DNA of 64,000 nucleotides, taken from Tubulanus polymorphus. Taxonomy: Eukaryota; Nemertea; Palaeonemertea; Tubulaniformes; Tubulanidae. How positions within the stretch are numbered: the first letter of the stretch is position 1; every line of letters begins with the position of its first letter. The stretch lies in NCBI RefSeq assembly GCF_964204645.1, contig NC_134029.1, positions 5,589,001 through 5,653,000 on the forward strand, given 5' to 3'. Positions 23,406 to 38,600 of this stretch are shown piece by piece. A program made the position numbers and the translations under genes. The notes beneath the pieces were generated by a model. That model had not been told where the DNA came from. It saw only the letters and a program-made list of their open reading frames with translations, and ran no database searches.

Positions 23406-26400
23406 TGGCAGGCAAGATGCTGTTAGCTCGCAATGGTTCAATATTTGACAAAATACAGGAGGAGTTACCAGGATCGACGGTCTATTGGATGCTGATAGCG
23501 TTGGTCGTATCAATGGGATGGGTCGTTTACATCACCTACTACAACAGTAGAATCCTCGGTCTTATTCTTACAGCTCTTCTCAATAAATTCATGAAGAATT
23601 ATGGACATTTTCAATTCGGTAATTATATTCGTCTTTATGATGTTTATTTATTAGGAATCGGCCCTGCAGGTATGAGTTAAGAGTTAGAGTTTTTGAATTT
23701 GTAAACTTAGTATTATTTAAACCCTAGCTTATTAAACCAAGAATTAACAAACTGATCGTCATAGTCACGCGTAAGAATTTACTCTTAGAATCAAAACTAG
23801 TTGTTTTATTTAAAACTAGTCAAAAGACGGACTCGTATTCTGTATGTGAAACTAGTCAAAAGACGGACTCGTATTCTGTATGTGATGAATGTTTTCTCTG
23901 TTTCAGGGTCATTTTCATTTTCCGTTCTGTCTGGTAAAATCATGTTCCGTGATGTACATTACATTACCGAGGACTATTCGATCAAAGTTATGGATGGTTG
24001 GATAATATTCCGATGGTGGCGACCTTACATCTATAAAGAAGACGGAGCTGGTAGGAATAATGAAGAGCCAAATTTCTAAGAAACTCCTACATCAATCAAT
24101 TGAATTTCTTCATATACCTATTACCATATTCCTGGTATAGGCCGGTTTTATCTAATCCAATTTGGATCCTTTCTCAAGTATTCTCCACAAGATGTTTAAA
24201 ACTCCTGTCATTTTTACATCCACCCCTCTGAAAATCAGCAACTGTTCAACTGTGCTGTTCTTGTACAAGAGTAGATGCCAATGTTTGATCATTGCTTCAT
24301 ACCCGCTACGTGCATGAGTCGATGTGAAAGAAGGCATCGAATAACACCAAAAATAAGCTTTTTTGTTTTAACTCCCATCCAGAAGCATAGCATAATGGCA
24401 TCCACATTGTCACATTTAAGGATGAATGTATTATCTTTTTAAGGCCCCAGTAGCTTTATATCTGTAAATTTTTCTAAATTTCAAGCCATATTTGGATAAA
24501 TAAAACCAGCGCATATCGTTTCTACAGCTATTTTCTGTCCTAAACAATTAAACTTTTGGTATCGGTCCGTTCAATGTTTTCTATACTGCAAAGAAGAAAA
24601 CTTTTGTTACTTAAACGTCTTGATAGCGTCCTTTCCCCTATTATTTAATTTCAGATATGTCACATTCAGAAACTCGATTGTCGATTTTGTTCGACGGGTT
24701 TGAAATACACGTGTACAACCGATCAGAGTCGTACGCGAAGATCGAACGATTATTCGGATTGGATCAGTTAATGACGCCTCAGAAAGAACAGCGTGAAGAT
24801 TCCGAAGTCTCTGAAGAAAGCAACGGTAGCACAAAATCAGGGAATAGAAGGTTCGTAGACTATGTTAGCTCGAAATTAGCCCCAAGCTCACTTTTAACAG
24901 CAACCATTACTTTACATTACTCCCAAGAATAGTTTCACTTACGGTAACGTAAGTCTGAAAAGCTGAGTTAGTGAGTGAAGACCTTGTTATTTTTTATGAT
25001 TTCATTTAATCAACTAAATTTTCGTGGGACCCTGGAAACAAAGTAAAATTTGTTTGTTATTGGCCATTCTTAACTATTGAAGAAGCAGCTAAAAAATGTT
25101 TTGCTCACTCTATGTGTTCCTTATGAAAAGGAAGGCATATGAAACTACTGAGGTTTTACTGAGTGTCTTATGTATTTCTGATATTATTTGTTCTTATCTA
25201 AAATTTACTTTTTGACGTGCGATTGATGAATTATTTCCCACTTGTTTTTGCATAACTTTTGTATATAGAACCATAACGACAGAAACTCCAGCTGCTAAAG
25301 GTTACAGATGGAGAGATTTGGTGCCTGTCATTAAAGTTGACATTACTGCTGTAAGTCCTCGAACGTCGTTTGAGTATTCGACTTAACTTGAACATAAACA
25401 GTAAACAGTGTTTACAATCGATTTCAGGGTCGTCTCGTGTTTGGAAATTTCCTCCTGCCGACGACTCTGTGTATAAGTTTTGCCGATGCTCACATGATGT
25501 ACACGACTAAACCGGCGTCAACTCCGTTCGATTTGTTCATGCATTACGTCGAGTGTAATGCCGAGAACCTGCGCGTCATGTTGGTGCCGAGTCCTAAATT
25601 TCAGGGCGTTGCTGACGAGTAAGTTTTGCAGTTGTCGCATTTGTTGACGTTCTCAAATTCTGTTAACTTCATATTTCATTCATAAGTTGAGATTTTCATT
25701 CGGTATATTGATTAAGTTGTTTCTGTTTATAGGCCTCCGCGGTATATGGGTCAAGGTTTCGTGGTGCTACAGTCTCAGGATGTCGTAATATTTTACAGAC
25801 AAGATGAACCGGGTTCGTATAGGCTGAAATCAAAATTACACAATTAAACTCCACCAGCAATCTCTAAACGTACTTCTCGTTAAATAGGTATCGTACCTCA
25901 TGAGCCTGAAAGCTTGCAACTGGTTGATGGCGATGTGGTAGTTCGACCAACCTTTCCACATTGGGGGATGGACATACGCTGCGGAAAAGGCACCGATATA
26001 AGCTATGGTCCGTGGGTTGATAAACAAAGGTAACGATGATTTATTTACTGATTCATAGAAATCTTATTCTGTAACGTGGATGAATTTTGATTTGATGATG
26101 TGTCCTGTCTTCGTAGGGAATATCTGTGGAAGTTTTTCTTCCCAGCCGATTACCAACAAATGGATCCGACAAAAATTCCCGAGCCCGGTGAAACTCGAAT
26201 ATTCAAGTCGTTCGAATTCAGCCTGAATCTACTGTCTCAAGGAACGATCGATATACTATTCACCAAAAACAAGGTACTTTTTCATTCAGTGCACTCTCAG
26301 TGTGTTCACATTGCCAGCCAATCAGGAACTTTGGCATACCCGTTGCGCAAGTAATATTGAACAGTAAATAAGAAGGATCAGTTATGAGATAATTGGTATT

Positions 26401-26684
26401 GGGCATTGATGGCAGAACCGGAACAATGAGATATCTCATAGTCAGCAGGGAACTGGTCTGACCCTTCTTATGTATTTAATCCAATGTCGAATATCTCTTG
26501 TATTTTTGTACAGGAGACACAAGCAATACACATGACAACATCTGCTGGTTCGCACGTCGAAGTCACCGTGCCGTGGTTGATTACCGAAACTGGTTTCACT
26601 AGTCATATATTCGGGCAGTTACTATACGTAGATGCGACGACAAGTCTACCGTATCGATCGCTGATTGACAGCGAAATACTGGAG
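23405..26684 (+). CDS. BLTP1: BLTP1 exons 1-9 (residues 1-459): membrane anchor and N-terminal groove
   Basis: Exons: 23405-23618, 23907-24050, 24655-24850, 25269-25350, 25428-25618, 25733-25812, 25888-26029, 26117-26273, 26514-26684. Exon 1 has a hydrophobic segment (VYWMLIALVVSMGWVVYITY, residues 26-45), the presumed ER anchor. Exon 2 gives SFSFSVLSGK and TEDYSIKVMDGWIIFRWW, near-identical to the family. Later landmarks are FEIHVYNRSE (exon 3), VMLVPSP (exon 5), GQGFVVLQSQDV (exon 6), GKGTDISYGPW (exon 7), LWKFFFPADYQ (exon 8) and GQLLYVDATTS (exon 9). This is the most conserved end of the protein and seeds the lipid-binding groove. Junction phases chain without a break. Exon 3 beyond FGLDQL is a divergent acidic linker. 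Confidence 0.94.
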
Positions 26685-29600
26685 GTAAAAAATCGGCAAA
26701 GAGCTGTTATATTCTGAGGGTTTCCTGGTTATAGCCTTGTAAGCAATGGAATAGGAAGAATGTGTGAATATACACGTACTGTACAAATATTATGTCCTGT
26801 ATACGATACAGTACATCCTGGGTAAACTTCCTCAACGCTTGATGAAAAAACCCATAATTACAAAGTAAAAACTAATTGAAGATTGATTTGTTATTGTGGG
26901 TTTTTCTTTGATTGAATTAAACAGTCATTTGTCTATGGAAGGCTTCTCATTGCTGTGCAGCCACATTGCTCCAGGCTATTAAAATAGGTGCAATTTGTCC
27001 CTGCTGTACTATTATATATAGATATTGAAGATTCATATTATATGCATTCTGTTTTTGAATGGATATGTATTATTGCAAGAAGTTACCGTACATAATGTTA
27101 TGCTGTTCCTATAGTTGGTAAATTTTGGGATGTTTTGTTTTGTTTGCTTGCAGTTTGATATCAATATCACCTACCCTTTACTGTGGAATGACTATCAAAA
27201 CTGGCAATGCGAATTCACAGCATGCAGGTCTTCAGTTTGTCTCATTTATGAACATAAACACTTTATTATGAGTAAGTAGATTGTAATCGATTGGGAATCG
27301 TATTACACAATACACTTTACTAAAAGTACATCTACAAATGTTTCAAATAGTCATCTATCTTTTTCACTTACTTGTGTCATGGGGGTTATTGTTACTGCAT
27401 TTTGATGATTAGATTTTCACTGCTACATTTACTAAATGTATTTCTATCAATTTTTGTAAAATCCCTTGGAAGGCTTTAGTAAGTTTTAAGGGAAAAGTTA
27501 CTGTAAACCAGCCTACTATTTGTACTATTTGAGAGTTAGTAGTTTCTGCACCTTTGAAGTTCTTGAAAGCTATCAAAATTTTAGTAAACTATATGCAGAC
27601 GGTATATTTTATGATTGTATTAGGTTTGTTTGATGATTGGGGCGGCAAAACGAAACAAGATATCTACCACTTTGTGCCTTACACGATGCATTTCAATCTG
27701 CTGATTAAAGAATTTGAATTGATCACCGTCGCGAACGAATTCAACTGGATCGATTGTTCGTCGCAACACGAAGAAAATGGTAAAAAACTTCTAAACTCTG
27801 ACCGATAAATTCACCAGCTGGAGCCAGTCGGTCAAAAGTTGGTTAAAGATAACCGGCGGATAAAAACTGATTATTTGTTTATGATTTATTTTACAGCTCA
27901 TATTGCAATTTGCGCAGATACGTTTGAACTGTCTCTACTGCTTCCATTTACCGACTACCTTCCTCCAAAAGTGCCCGTAAAATTCTTCATCAGGGTAAGC
28001 ATGTGCATATCTACATTATACAAAGCGAATTTTGAACAGTTAATAGTTACTCGCACGTGACCAATATTCTCTTACAGGCCGAGAGCGCCGAGGCTTTGAT
28101 TTATTTGCCTCAAACGAACACTAGCCGACACATATTGATGGCTCTGGCGCAGAATATGAAGTTAGTCGACCGCGATGGAAATGTCGTCGATCAGCCGTTC
28201 TCTGACGACCGACGTTGGAGAAACAAAACCAGTGAAATCAGGTAACACGATAGACCGATCACTGGAAATACCTTTCTCCATGAATTAGAATATATCAGAG
28301 GAACTGTTTCGTTGAAATTGTCATCGAAAAAGCGATCAGTTCAATGGCTAATTCAGAAAGTAATGAATGAATTTCGTTGTATAGCCACAATATGCAAAGA
28401 TATGAATTATCTGATGATAGATTTGAGATTCATAGAAGAAGTTACCAAATACAAATGTATAATGATCATTGAGACAATGAAGAACCCGCAGCGAGACCAG
28501 TAATGATAACGATTTTGAATTTTAAGCCACGGCTGGATTCCGGTGTGGACTACGCCTATCGTCGCCATCGGTATCAATTATAGCTACCACCCCTCTCCGA
28601 TAATCGAAGAACCCACGCCGATATATCGCGATTTCGATGACATCACCACTCCCGAACGCGAAGATCAACTGTTGATACCTCTAAAACCGGCGAAGGAGCG
28701 TCCACCTCCCGTGTCTCAAATACCCGACAACTTCGACCCGACCACATTAGAAGCCGATGTGATAAAACTGGATTTGGAAGTCGGACCTTCTACGGTTATA
28801 GCATATGGAACCTTAGTCTGCATGTTTCTACATTTAAAGGCAAGTTCTATCTGTAAAAATTTATTAGAATATTTCTTTAGAGAGTGGAAGAAAACAAAGC
28901 TTTAAGCTATTGTTCTTCCTCATGCTTGTCTCACTAATCCAAGGCCCAGCTGCACAGTCATTAGTAATAAGCTATAGAACTAAGATGGTCTAAGAAATTG
29001 ATTGATCAACTGACCCAAGCGTTCATGGGTGTTTGTGGATTTCTTCATGGTCAATGGTGCATGCCCCATTGGAGAAAGAAAGCCTAAATTCATTAAGATT
29101 CCTCAGTGGTGCTTAGTGTTTTGAGATATGTTATTATCCCTATAATATCATCGAGGTAAAATTTGATGACCGTCTCTGTATTTGGTTGTTTTAGGAGGAT
29201 TATTTCGGTGAACACCAGAAGTTTACCCCATTCGACGAAGCTCCATCGGGGCTCGACAAACGTTCTGATAAAGAGTCTCATGACAAAGAGGCGAAAAAAT
29301 TCGATGCCAGACACTATCGGCCGTTAGAGGTCAATGGTAATATTACAATACATGACATACAAGGACATCTAGTCAAGGTGCTTGAAACCGCTCTATTCTG
29401 ATCTTTGAATGAATTAATTACCAGAGTTCGTGCTTATTTTATGCAATTATGATATTGTTTTCAGAACTGCGGTGCTGATGATACCCCTTGCCCGACGATC
29501 TATCTCGAGAGATTGGGATTCGAGATTGATAAGCGATATTACGAAACGAAGCTTCAAGTGCTTCTTTCTCCATTGATCGTGCATGTAAAGGACTATCTCG

Positions 29601-32600
29601 AGGTACGTTCTCTTCCACTGGCTATTATTCACGTAATGATTCCGTCCATTCTTATGTTTAAACGATCATTATTCCAGAGACCTGAAAGTCAGAATCATTT
29701 GAACGAGGGATATTTGGCATTATCCGGACTACAGGTCAGAGGCCATGCGATGTTCTCGCACGAAGGTCTTCCCCTTGACTCGGAGACTATAGAGTATGGT
29801 TGGCTGATTGAAGTCATAGTTGGAGACATTGTCGGCAAACTGACTTCATCACAGGTCAGTTCAATGTGTCATACATATGTATATTCATAGCAGAATATTA
29901 TAGAAGAAAACTATGTATCGGTTTACAAGTCTAATTCAGTCTTTGATAACTTAACATAGAGTTTTAGAAGCTCTCAGATGTAACTATACCCCTACTGTAA
30001 AAGGTCTAGAAGACTAGAATATTGAATTTGCAAATGCTTATTAAACTGTCCTATATTGCTGCACTATGTAAGAACATCAATTAACATTATCATTGTTTCT
30101 AAGAATTTGACTACAATCCGTTTGGAGTCTAATAATATAGCGTGAAGAAAGAATACTGTTTTACATAAAATGAGTTTTATTTGTTTCTCATTCGTTTTCT
30201 CATAGTTACTCGACGTCGCGCAGTGTCTGCAGATGTTCGTATTTCTCGTCGAAGACATCGAGAATCAACTGCAGAATCCGATATCGTATAAACTGTGTCA
30301 GCATATGATCCCTCAGCCCGAGTGTAATAAACTGCCCGAGTACAGCGTCGAGTGTCCGACCGTCGACGAATTGAAATATCGTTTGACTCGAGTTTCCGTT
30401 GATAATATCGATGTCTGTTTGGTAGAAGCCGGATCATCGCTTTGTTTACAGGTACCGGTATATTTTACGAAATCAAACCTTTGGACTAGAAACTATTTTG
30501 CTCTTCCCGATTAAGGCGTCTTCCATTTCGATTATAAGGCTGAAATAAAATGATACCTTGTTTCTCCTAATCCGCTGGGTCACTTTTGTAAACTGCAATA
30601 AGATTTGTAATCAGTTCATTTGTATAGCTGCCGGCTTGCTTGATCATCATTTAAAAGAATGTAATGTACAGGGTAGATAGGCGGCCGACGGGGTCAACTT
30701 TCAAGCTCATCAGAAATGAGAAACAAGGTGTGAATTTTTTTAGCCTATTCTATCTGCGACTGTGTTCTTGTTCCCCCGTGTAATCCCCTGGTGAGAGAAT
30801 GCTTTTCTTCGTCATTCCCTGAGTCAGATATCGACGGTTTATCGAATCTGAGTCAATAAACAATTTTTTGATGGTAAAATGTTTCACCCGTTATTTGATA
30901 TATAGATTTGTGTTTTTCAATTGCATTTGATTATTTCAGATTTATCCGATAAGGCTATCAATGTGTAATCTTCACGGAACGAACAACAAGGCAGGAATCA
31001 CAGCTCTGATCCAAAACATATTTCTACGCCAGTTCATCATGTCGACGGCCTACGATTCCGAGCAGCCTGAATCGTGGCTGGAATCCGGAGGTCTGTGCTT
31101 GGGACCGATCAACGTAGATTCCGCGATGGCCCTCCCGTCGCCGGAATATCACAAAAACCAAGACCAATTTCTGAAACTGCACGACCAAAAATCGCATCGA
31201 TTGTTCTTCCTCTGGCCGCCGGACTTATCGAAAATGCAGGCGGCCGTAATCGGGAAATGCGGTTGCCTCGGAGGGTGTAAATTCTTTGGCAACAATACGA
31301 ACGGTTTGCGGTTTTTCCAGCCGAGTAAAAACGACGCGTACGAAGGCACGAATACGGCCGTTTTTCGAATACAGCCGGCCGGCGTCGATTTAGGCTTCGG
31401 GCAGAGTTTATTGAACAAGAATCAGCTCGTATTTGACGTGGGGAGTTACTACGAAGCCGGAACGCCGGAATCGAAAAGTTTTAACTTCACTCGCGGATAT
31501 ATGAGTCGCGTTAGTCCGGCCACGCCTACGACCAATACGTCGTTAATGGAGGAACTAGCGTACCTGGCTAAACGACAAACGTCTATCACGGAGACTGCTG
31601 GTAGCGACAGCTCGACGATTCGCTCCGAGCGATCGTCTCGCGTTTCCGACGACTTGTTCAACCGATCGAAAGGTTCGACGTTAGATTCGGAGGCGACGTT
31701 AGTCGATCAGGACAACGCCGAAACGGGCAGCATGAAAGATTTCATCCCGCTCGAAGAGACGATGCCCGATGTTTACGACACGAACAGTCCGACGTCAAGT
31801 AGCGACAACGTGGCGGTGAGCAGCGCGAGCAGCATTCCCGAATTACCGGTCACGTGGAGTAATCGAACGTCGCGTAAGAGCATCGACGTGCCTCCCAGTT
31901 ACGACCGACCAGCGACCGTACACGTCAGCGGACCGTACAGTCAACAGAGTTCGCCGACCCCGATGCATAAACTCGATTCGGTGTCGTCGCTCAGCACGCA
32001 ATACAGTTCGGCGCAATCTATGCAAGTCGTTGCGCGATCTGCGTCGAGGCAATCGATACAGCAAACGAGTCCGAGCATGTCGCACGCGGCGCATTCGCTT
32101 CTTAGTCGCGTCGGATCGACGGAATCGTACGCGGAAAGCGACCGGTTCTACTCCGCCGAAGAGGAACTAGGCACGCCGACGCCGCTGTCCGACTCGGAGA
32201 GTATGAAAGCGTTGATTCGTCAACAGTCGACGTCGACGATTGAAGAGGAAGAACAGGATTACGTTCTGACGAAACTCGCCGAGACGAGTTACTCGACGAC
32301 GACTTCCGAAACGTCGATGAACACGGCCGTGTTGGACACGACTCCGACCAACTCGGATTTATCGCTGAATAAATCTCCGTATCGGCGACAGTCGTCGGTT
32401 CATCGTCAAATGTCGCGTAAACAAAGCATCGGCGGTTTCTCGATGGATTCGGTGTCGACGACTTCGTTCATGTCGGCGATGTCGTCTCAGGAGGATCTGA
32501 CGCTCGTCGATTTGCACTGTCAGATCAACCAGCCGATCACGCAGTCGCCGATACTGATGTCGTGCTATTCGGCGCACCTGACACAGGCGCAGGTGAAATT

Positions 32601-35600
32601 CTGGCGCACGAAACAACTGATGACCGAACAGCTTCCGCGGCCGTCGTTCACGAAAGTCGACCCGAACAATCAGCGCTCGTACGCGCCCGGCGTTATACCG
32701 TTGTTCAGTAACGTGCGCAACGGGTTCACGTGCGGCCAGATGGTCGTAAAACGCGACGTGCCGGAGTTTCCCGATTTGAGTACGCCGGTTAGCGACATCG
32801 TGTCGGAACCGTGGGATCACAAACCAGATATCGATGATGTGCAAATTCCACCAGGTAATAATAATGATGATACCGTCAAACCAGCTTAATTCAGATCGGT
32901 TTAATCCGGCTATTGATCTTTTTTCCGCGTATTAGGTCATGTGTATTTCTTGTTTTAGATGTTGCCGTTAGTGCGGAGGACAACGTGTCTAAAACTACAG
33001 CCGTTGTTAAATTATCCGGGTCGATCGACGCTCTTCTGACGCCATTGATGTTAGAATCGCTTCAAAGGTAAGTAGACCCCAGACTTTTAGAAAATTATAA
33101 TTATTTGAAGCAAAATATTAGAATTAGTACCTTAAGTACGGTATTGGTTCCATAAAAAAAGTTCAGAAAAGTTTTGAATTGTAAGCTTCTTGGCAAAGTG
33201 AATATTCAAATGCAACTCATTTGAGTTGAAATTCAATGTTGAGTCGAAATATTGAATTTTTACTTCATTTTTGGATGTTCAGATATATAGAAGCAGCTAG
33301 TCAGGCTTTGACTAATGCGCATCCGAGCGCAATACTCGACAAACTTCATATCATGAGCTCGAGTCAAGTTCAAGTTCAGCACAAACTCAAAAAAGAGAAG
33401 TACATCAAAGATTCACAAAATGAGACCGAAGACAAAGAACAAGAAGGCGATCAGACTTCACGCTTGCAAGTGATGTTTTCGCTATCAAAGGTAACGATTG
33501 CTAACATTGTCCATACTAGCAGAGATTTCCTTAGGAGCCTTAGAATCTAGTAAACCACCTGGGGCCAGTTGCTCAAAAGTTGGTAAGAGTTAAGCAGTGG
33601 ATAGTTGACATAGTGACAATTGAAAGTTCATTGTTACTATGGTATTTATTCACTGGTTACCTTTAACCAACTTCGGAGGAATTGGCCCAGTTAAGTACTG
33701 AAAACGGTCGGAGTTCTATGGAATGATATAATACACAACTAAGAATGAAACTGCAATATAAATACAACCATACAACCAATACAATGCTGCACGATATATA
33801 TTTGCAACAAACATAATGTGGATCAGGAACTGGGTTTTAAAGATAATCGTACCGGGTGACATCTATCAATTTCGATTTCATTTTAGATCAATATCTGCGT
33901 CCTGCAATCATCTATAGTTGAGGAAGTTATCAGTTTTTCTGCGTTGGACAATATTAAAGATCTGACATGCGTGTCGGTGCTGGCGTTCTGCTTCGATTCG
34001 ATCACGTGTCAGGTTTTGATCAACAATCGATCGTCGAAAGCTCTGGAATCGCCGGAGAGCACTCCGATAGACTCACACGGTATTTTTTGCATCCATCATT
34101 CAAAGAGTTGATTGAGTTAGTCACAGAGTGATATGCTGCAAAACTTTCATGACTAAAACAGTATCTAAATAGTTGTTATTGGATTGAAATTAACTTTCAT
34201 GATTTGTTGAGTGGTTTGGTTTTCATTTCAGGCGCTGGAAAGAAAGCAAGCACTCGCCTCGACGCTGACCAAGAAAAACCCGAAACTCAAACCGAAGAGA
34301 TGGTCGGAAATCTTCATCTTAAACGTATACATTGTCAACTGAGACGTTTGACAAAAAATTCGAACTTTTCGTCAGACGTGATTCTGACGGCGATCCCGGA
34401 ACATCGGTCGAAAGTTCTATTTACGTTCGATTGTCAGGATATGGCGCAAACGCCGACCCCGACTCACAACATGCGGTCTGATTTCCCCGATATATCGCAG
34501 TCGGGTGTCATTATTTTCGAGTGCGGTCTCGAAGATATCGATTTGAAGGCGGCGAAACGCAGCGGTTACCCGGACCCGGTCGCTGAAGAGTGCGAGAAAA
34601 AGAAATCTGAAGTGCTCGAAGAAATAGCGTCGGCGCAAATGAAACAAAAACTCAGCGAGGCCAAAACGGCGAAAGAGAAGGAAGATAGCGCCACCAATGC
34701 TCAACAAGCAGCGCCTCCTACATCCTCGACGAGTCCGTATCCTTCATCTTCAGGTGCGGAGGATGTTCACGTTCAAATCGAAAAAGATGACGAAAAAGAA
34801 GCCAGTGCTAAGAGTGAGGAATGTGAAGGCTCTGTGAAGTGAGTGCTTACTATAATGAGTTAATACTATAATGATCTGATAAATCTGTAAGTCATAGAGA
34901 ATGATGTCCCTACCATAGTCGAAAATATGCATAACTTATTTCTAATTCAATCCTTTCAGTGCTGACTAATACCCGAAAGTGCTGGAAATAATTTAAAAAT
35001 TTGCTGTATTAGTTACTGATATTTAACTGTGTTCTGACATCTTTCATAAGCGGTAAAAACTAATTACATTACATTGCGATGCGGTGTACCAGCAATGTCC
35101 ATGACTGATTTATACATCGCTCTGCAGTGTAGATGCACTGAAAGGTTTAAAATATTCATTTTCTGATAGAAAATTCTCTATTTCTAACTAAAAATACTCG
35201 TTTCAGGTCACGCATTTCTATTCCGTCTGCTGAAGTCAACTGTGATAGTGATACGGATACACTTACCGATGAAGGATTGAAAGGCGATGCTTCCAGTTGC
35301 GTTCTAGAATTCAAGATGGCTTGGTTTAACTTTGCTTCACCGCCGAGAATGCCGAATAAACGCAAAGTCGATTTCACGAGGTATGAAACAATGGAGGCCA
35401 TGATTCCGAAATTCTCACTGGATATAATATGAAATATCATTCAAGCTCTGTATCTTTATCTTATCAATAGGTTAGATTGGAATTTACTGAGCACGGTGAC
35501 GCCGGCTTTGAACGCGTGGATGAACCCCTCGGACAGGTTGATGGTCGCGCTTAAGAATTTGATGGCCGCAAATTCGCAGCGCGTTACGGCAGTGCTCGCA

Positions 35601-38600
35601 TGCATGATGACGGAAGCTCTAGAAATGCAAGGAATCCACATGCCTGTGCGGGTGAGATTTGTCTAGAAACTATTCTTCATTCACCAGCGCGATTTTTGCC
35701 ATGTTCTTCCGATTTGTAATCAGATTACCTTTGGCCCAGTAGGCTATTGATTCTTATATCACTTTCATCATTCACTTTTCTGTTTATTTCTGAAGTATTT
35801 TTTCATGAAACTGGTCTCTGGAAGAACAATCTTATCGATATTTTGATGAATTTTAAGTGAATTTCATTAATGTGAATTACTTGTTTGTATTACAGAGTCG
35901 ATACAACAAGACGACGCCTTTCTCAAAAGCCTTACAGTTAGACCCGTCGTGTCAACTGTTCACGGTGCTCAGGCGGTACCTCGTAAAAACTGATCTATCC
36001 ACGATCGAGGCATCCGTACACGAAGATACGATGCCTCAACTGGTAACGCTACAGAAAGGAATCATGGCCTTGACTCGTCAGTGGAAGAACGTGCTGTACA
36101 TGCCCACCCAGGGAAACTTCAAAGCGAAACGCGGCCTCGGCTATACGGTTCATTTCGCAATTCCAGATGGTGACTCGGGAGAAGAAGACGACAACGTGTC
36201 GGATAATTTCGAAGTCATCGACGAGAAAGCGTCGTTGATTCATATGAAAGAACTGCCGCTTAGTTCATCCATGCACAGCTTGACGGAGCCACCCGCACCG
36301 CGGCCCAAACCATTGATTCGTCAGAACTCGGCCCCGAATCTGAACGAAGGGAAGAACACACCGGCGAGTCAGAAAACGACGCCGAGTAAAAAGATCCGCA
36401 GTAGTATCCCGACGGTGGCCGATTCTCCGGCTCCGGGAATCGCGACGACCTCGCAACACGGCATGCTGTCACCGCTCGCGCGCATGCAGCGTAACGAGAG
36501 CAACATGAGTTTCGTGTCGGCGGCCAGCGTTCCGAACCTGACGACGCCGACGGCGGAAGGAACTCCGTCGCGACAGAATCTCGCGAAGAACCTCGCCAAG
36601 TTGGACGGTAAGAAAGACGACGACGATTTGTACCGGTGGATGGTTAAACAGCAAGAATATACTCAGCGAAAAATGGCGTCGAAAGCGTCGATAAATCCCT
36701 CGATCGGACAAGAGTCGACAATGCAAACAATATTGAGTCAATACAGTCACGACGAAAGCAGGGACGTTTTCTTTCCGAAATATGCGATGGCAGCCTTACC
36801 TCTGGCTGATGCTCAGGTTGGTACAAGCTCCCTCTCATCAACCTCATCGGTCTGCCATATAGGCCCTAGTGCGCATTTGTGAAGTGATTTCCAATTGCAA
36901 TGGTTATATGGTGCATATGTGCGCTATAAATTTCAAGTGCTTATATCACTATTTACTGAATTGAGTTATCTAAGATGTAGAAATGTTGATCATATACCGG
37001 GTACCGGTAATACCTTGGTTTTTTTTGGTTACAGGTATTGTTCAAGCCGTTGCTTGAAAGCATTGGTTTGCACATAAAAGGAATCAAATCATCGCCGTTG
37101 ATGAAGAATTTCGGCGGTCACCTATCTTTACAAGGCATTCTTCACAGCCTGAAAATTGACATCGTCGATTCGGATTTCAATTCGTTGAAGAAGAGTAAAA
37201 GTAAAAACAAAGGACGCCCGAAGGTTAGTGACGGTTTGTTATTGATGTTTCCTGAATGAAATACTGCTTCGATCGTCATCAGGTCATCTCTTCATCTTTA
37301 CGATTGCAGGTACCTAAGATACAAATCGACGCCAGTTTGGATGCCCCTGCATTCTTGTGCGAAAATTTCACGGTCGATATGAGCATGAAAGACATTATTG
37401 ACTTCGAGAAGGACGAAGAAGAACATAAAAGTATGAATAATTGCATTATCATGATATCAATAAGCTCACAAAGAACTGATGATTTATGCAGTGTGAGAGG
37501 TTAGCCCGTTTTGTGCAGGTCATTGGTTCGAACCCCATACATTACTACAGTTTCTGGGGCAAGACAGTATTGCCTCTTCCCATCAATAGAAAAAATGAGT
37601 ATCTGGTCTGATTGGTAATTCCTTGGGCTAGTAGTAGCTGGGATATTACTTCTCCCCAGAGAGAGATCATTCGTACACAGTCAGTAATATAAGTCTAAGG
37701 GTAATAATACTGGAATGGAGTATTACAGTGAAAAAGGCGCTATGCAAATTTTCTAAGATTATTTTCATGATATCATTAGCGGCCGCCACTGACCTGGAAA
37801 ACTCAGGGAATCAGAAAAATCTAGAAAAAATCAGGAAAACTCTGAAAAATTTTGTTAAAACCCGGAAAACCTGGAATTTGGGTGATACTACAGAGGACGT
37901 GTCTGTTTATCAGTACATGATTTTAATAATGAATGAATTGTAATATTTTAAGCCTAGAAATTTCTGATTCACCTGGGGAATTTTGTGTTATCACATGGAC
38001 TCAGGAGATTTATAAATGGGCGGAAAGTGGCCACCCTGAATAAGTTCACGAAGAACAGATAGATTATTTCAGGATTAACTATTATGTTCTTATTCATGCG
38101 TATTTGTAGCTGGAATGAGCAGTCGATTCGCATTCGCGATGGACGATTTGGAAGCTAAACCGACGACGACGCAGGTCGTGTTCAGCGTAAACGTTTACTC
38201 GATATCGCAACACGTCAACATGTCTCTACTGCGACTCGTTCATCAGTTCGTCACGATGATCGACAATGTGAAAGAAACGCGAATCGAACTGCGACACAAT
38301 CGCACCGACTCCGACACGAGCACGTTCCGCGGACATCGTAAACAGGGCTCGAAGAGTTCGTCGACCGGCACCGAGTCGCAGAGTTTAAAGAGCGATACGG
38401 CAAAAACACCATCCATGAATCCCACTGCAGGTATAATGATCCTCTTCATTAAATGATTATTTTCACTTTAATGAGGTTTTAGTGATTCATCCCCTCATGA
38501 GACCTTCAGGAAATACTCAATGGTGATTTTGCCTCACTGGTAAAGGTTTAACCAGTTGTGAGCTAAAAGGGATAGTTAATTTGGGGTTGATACCTGGCGG

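Noticed and set aside
32359-32844. 161-residue minus-strand open frame
   Set aside because: It lies wholly inside BLTP1 exon 19, whose CG-rich Ser codons produce Arg-rich antisense frames. No motif and no splice context.
37490-37550. Possible tRNA gene from an exact B-box
   Set aside because: No acceptor stem or A-box at the right spacing; better explained as a tRNA-derived SINE.
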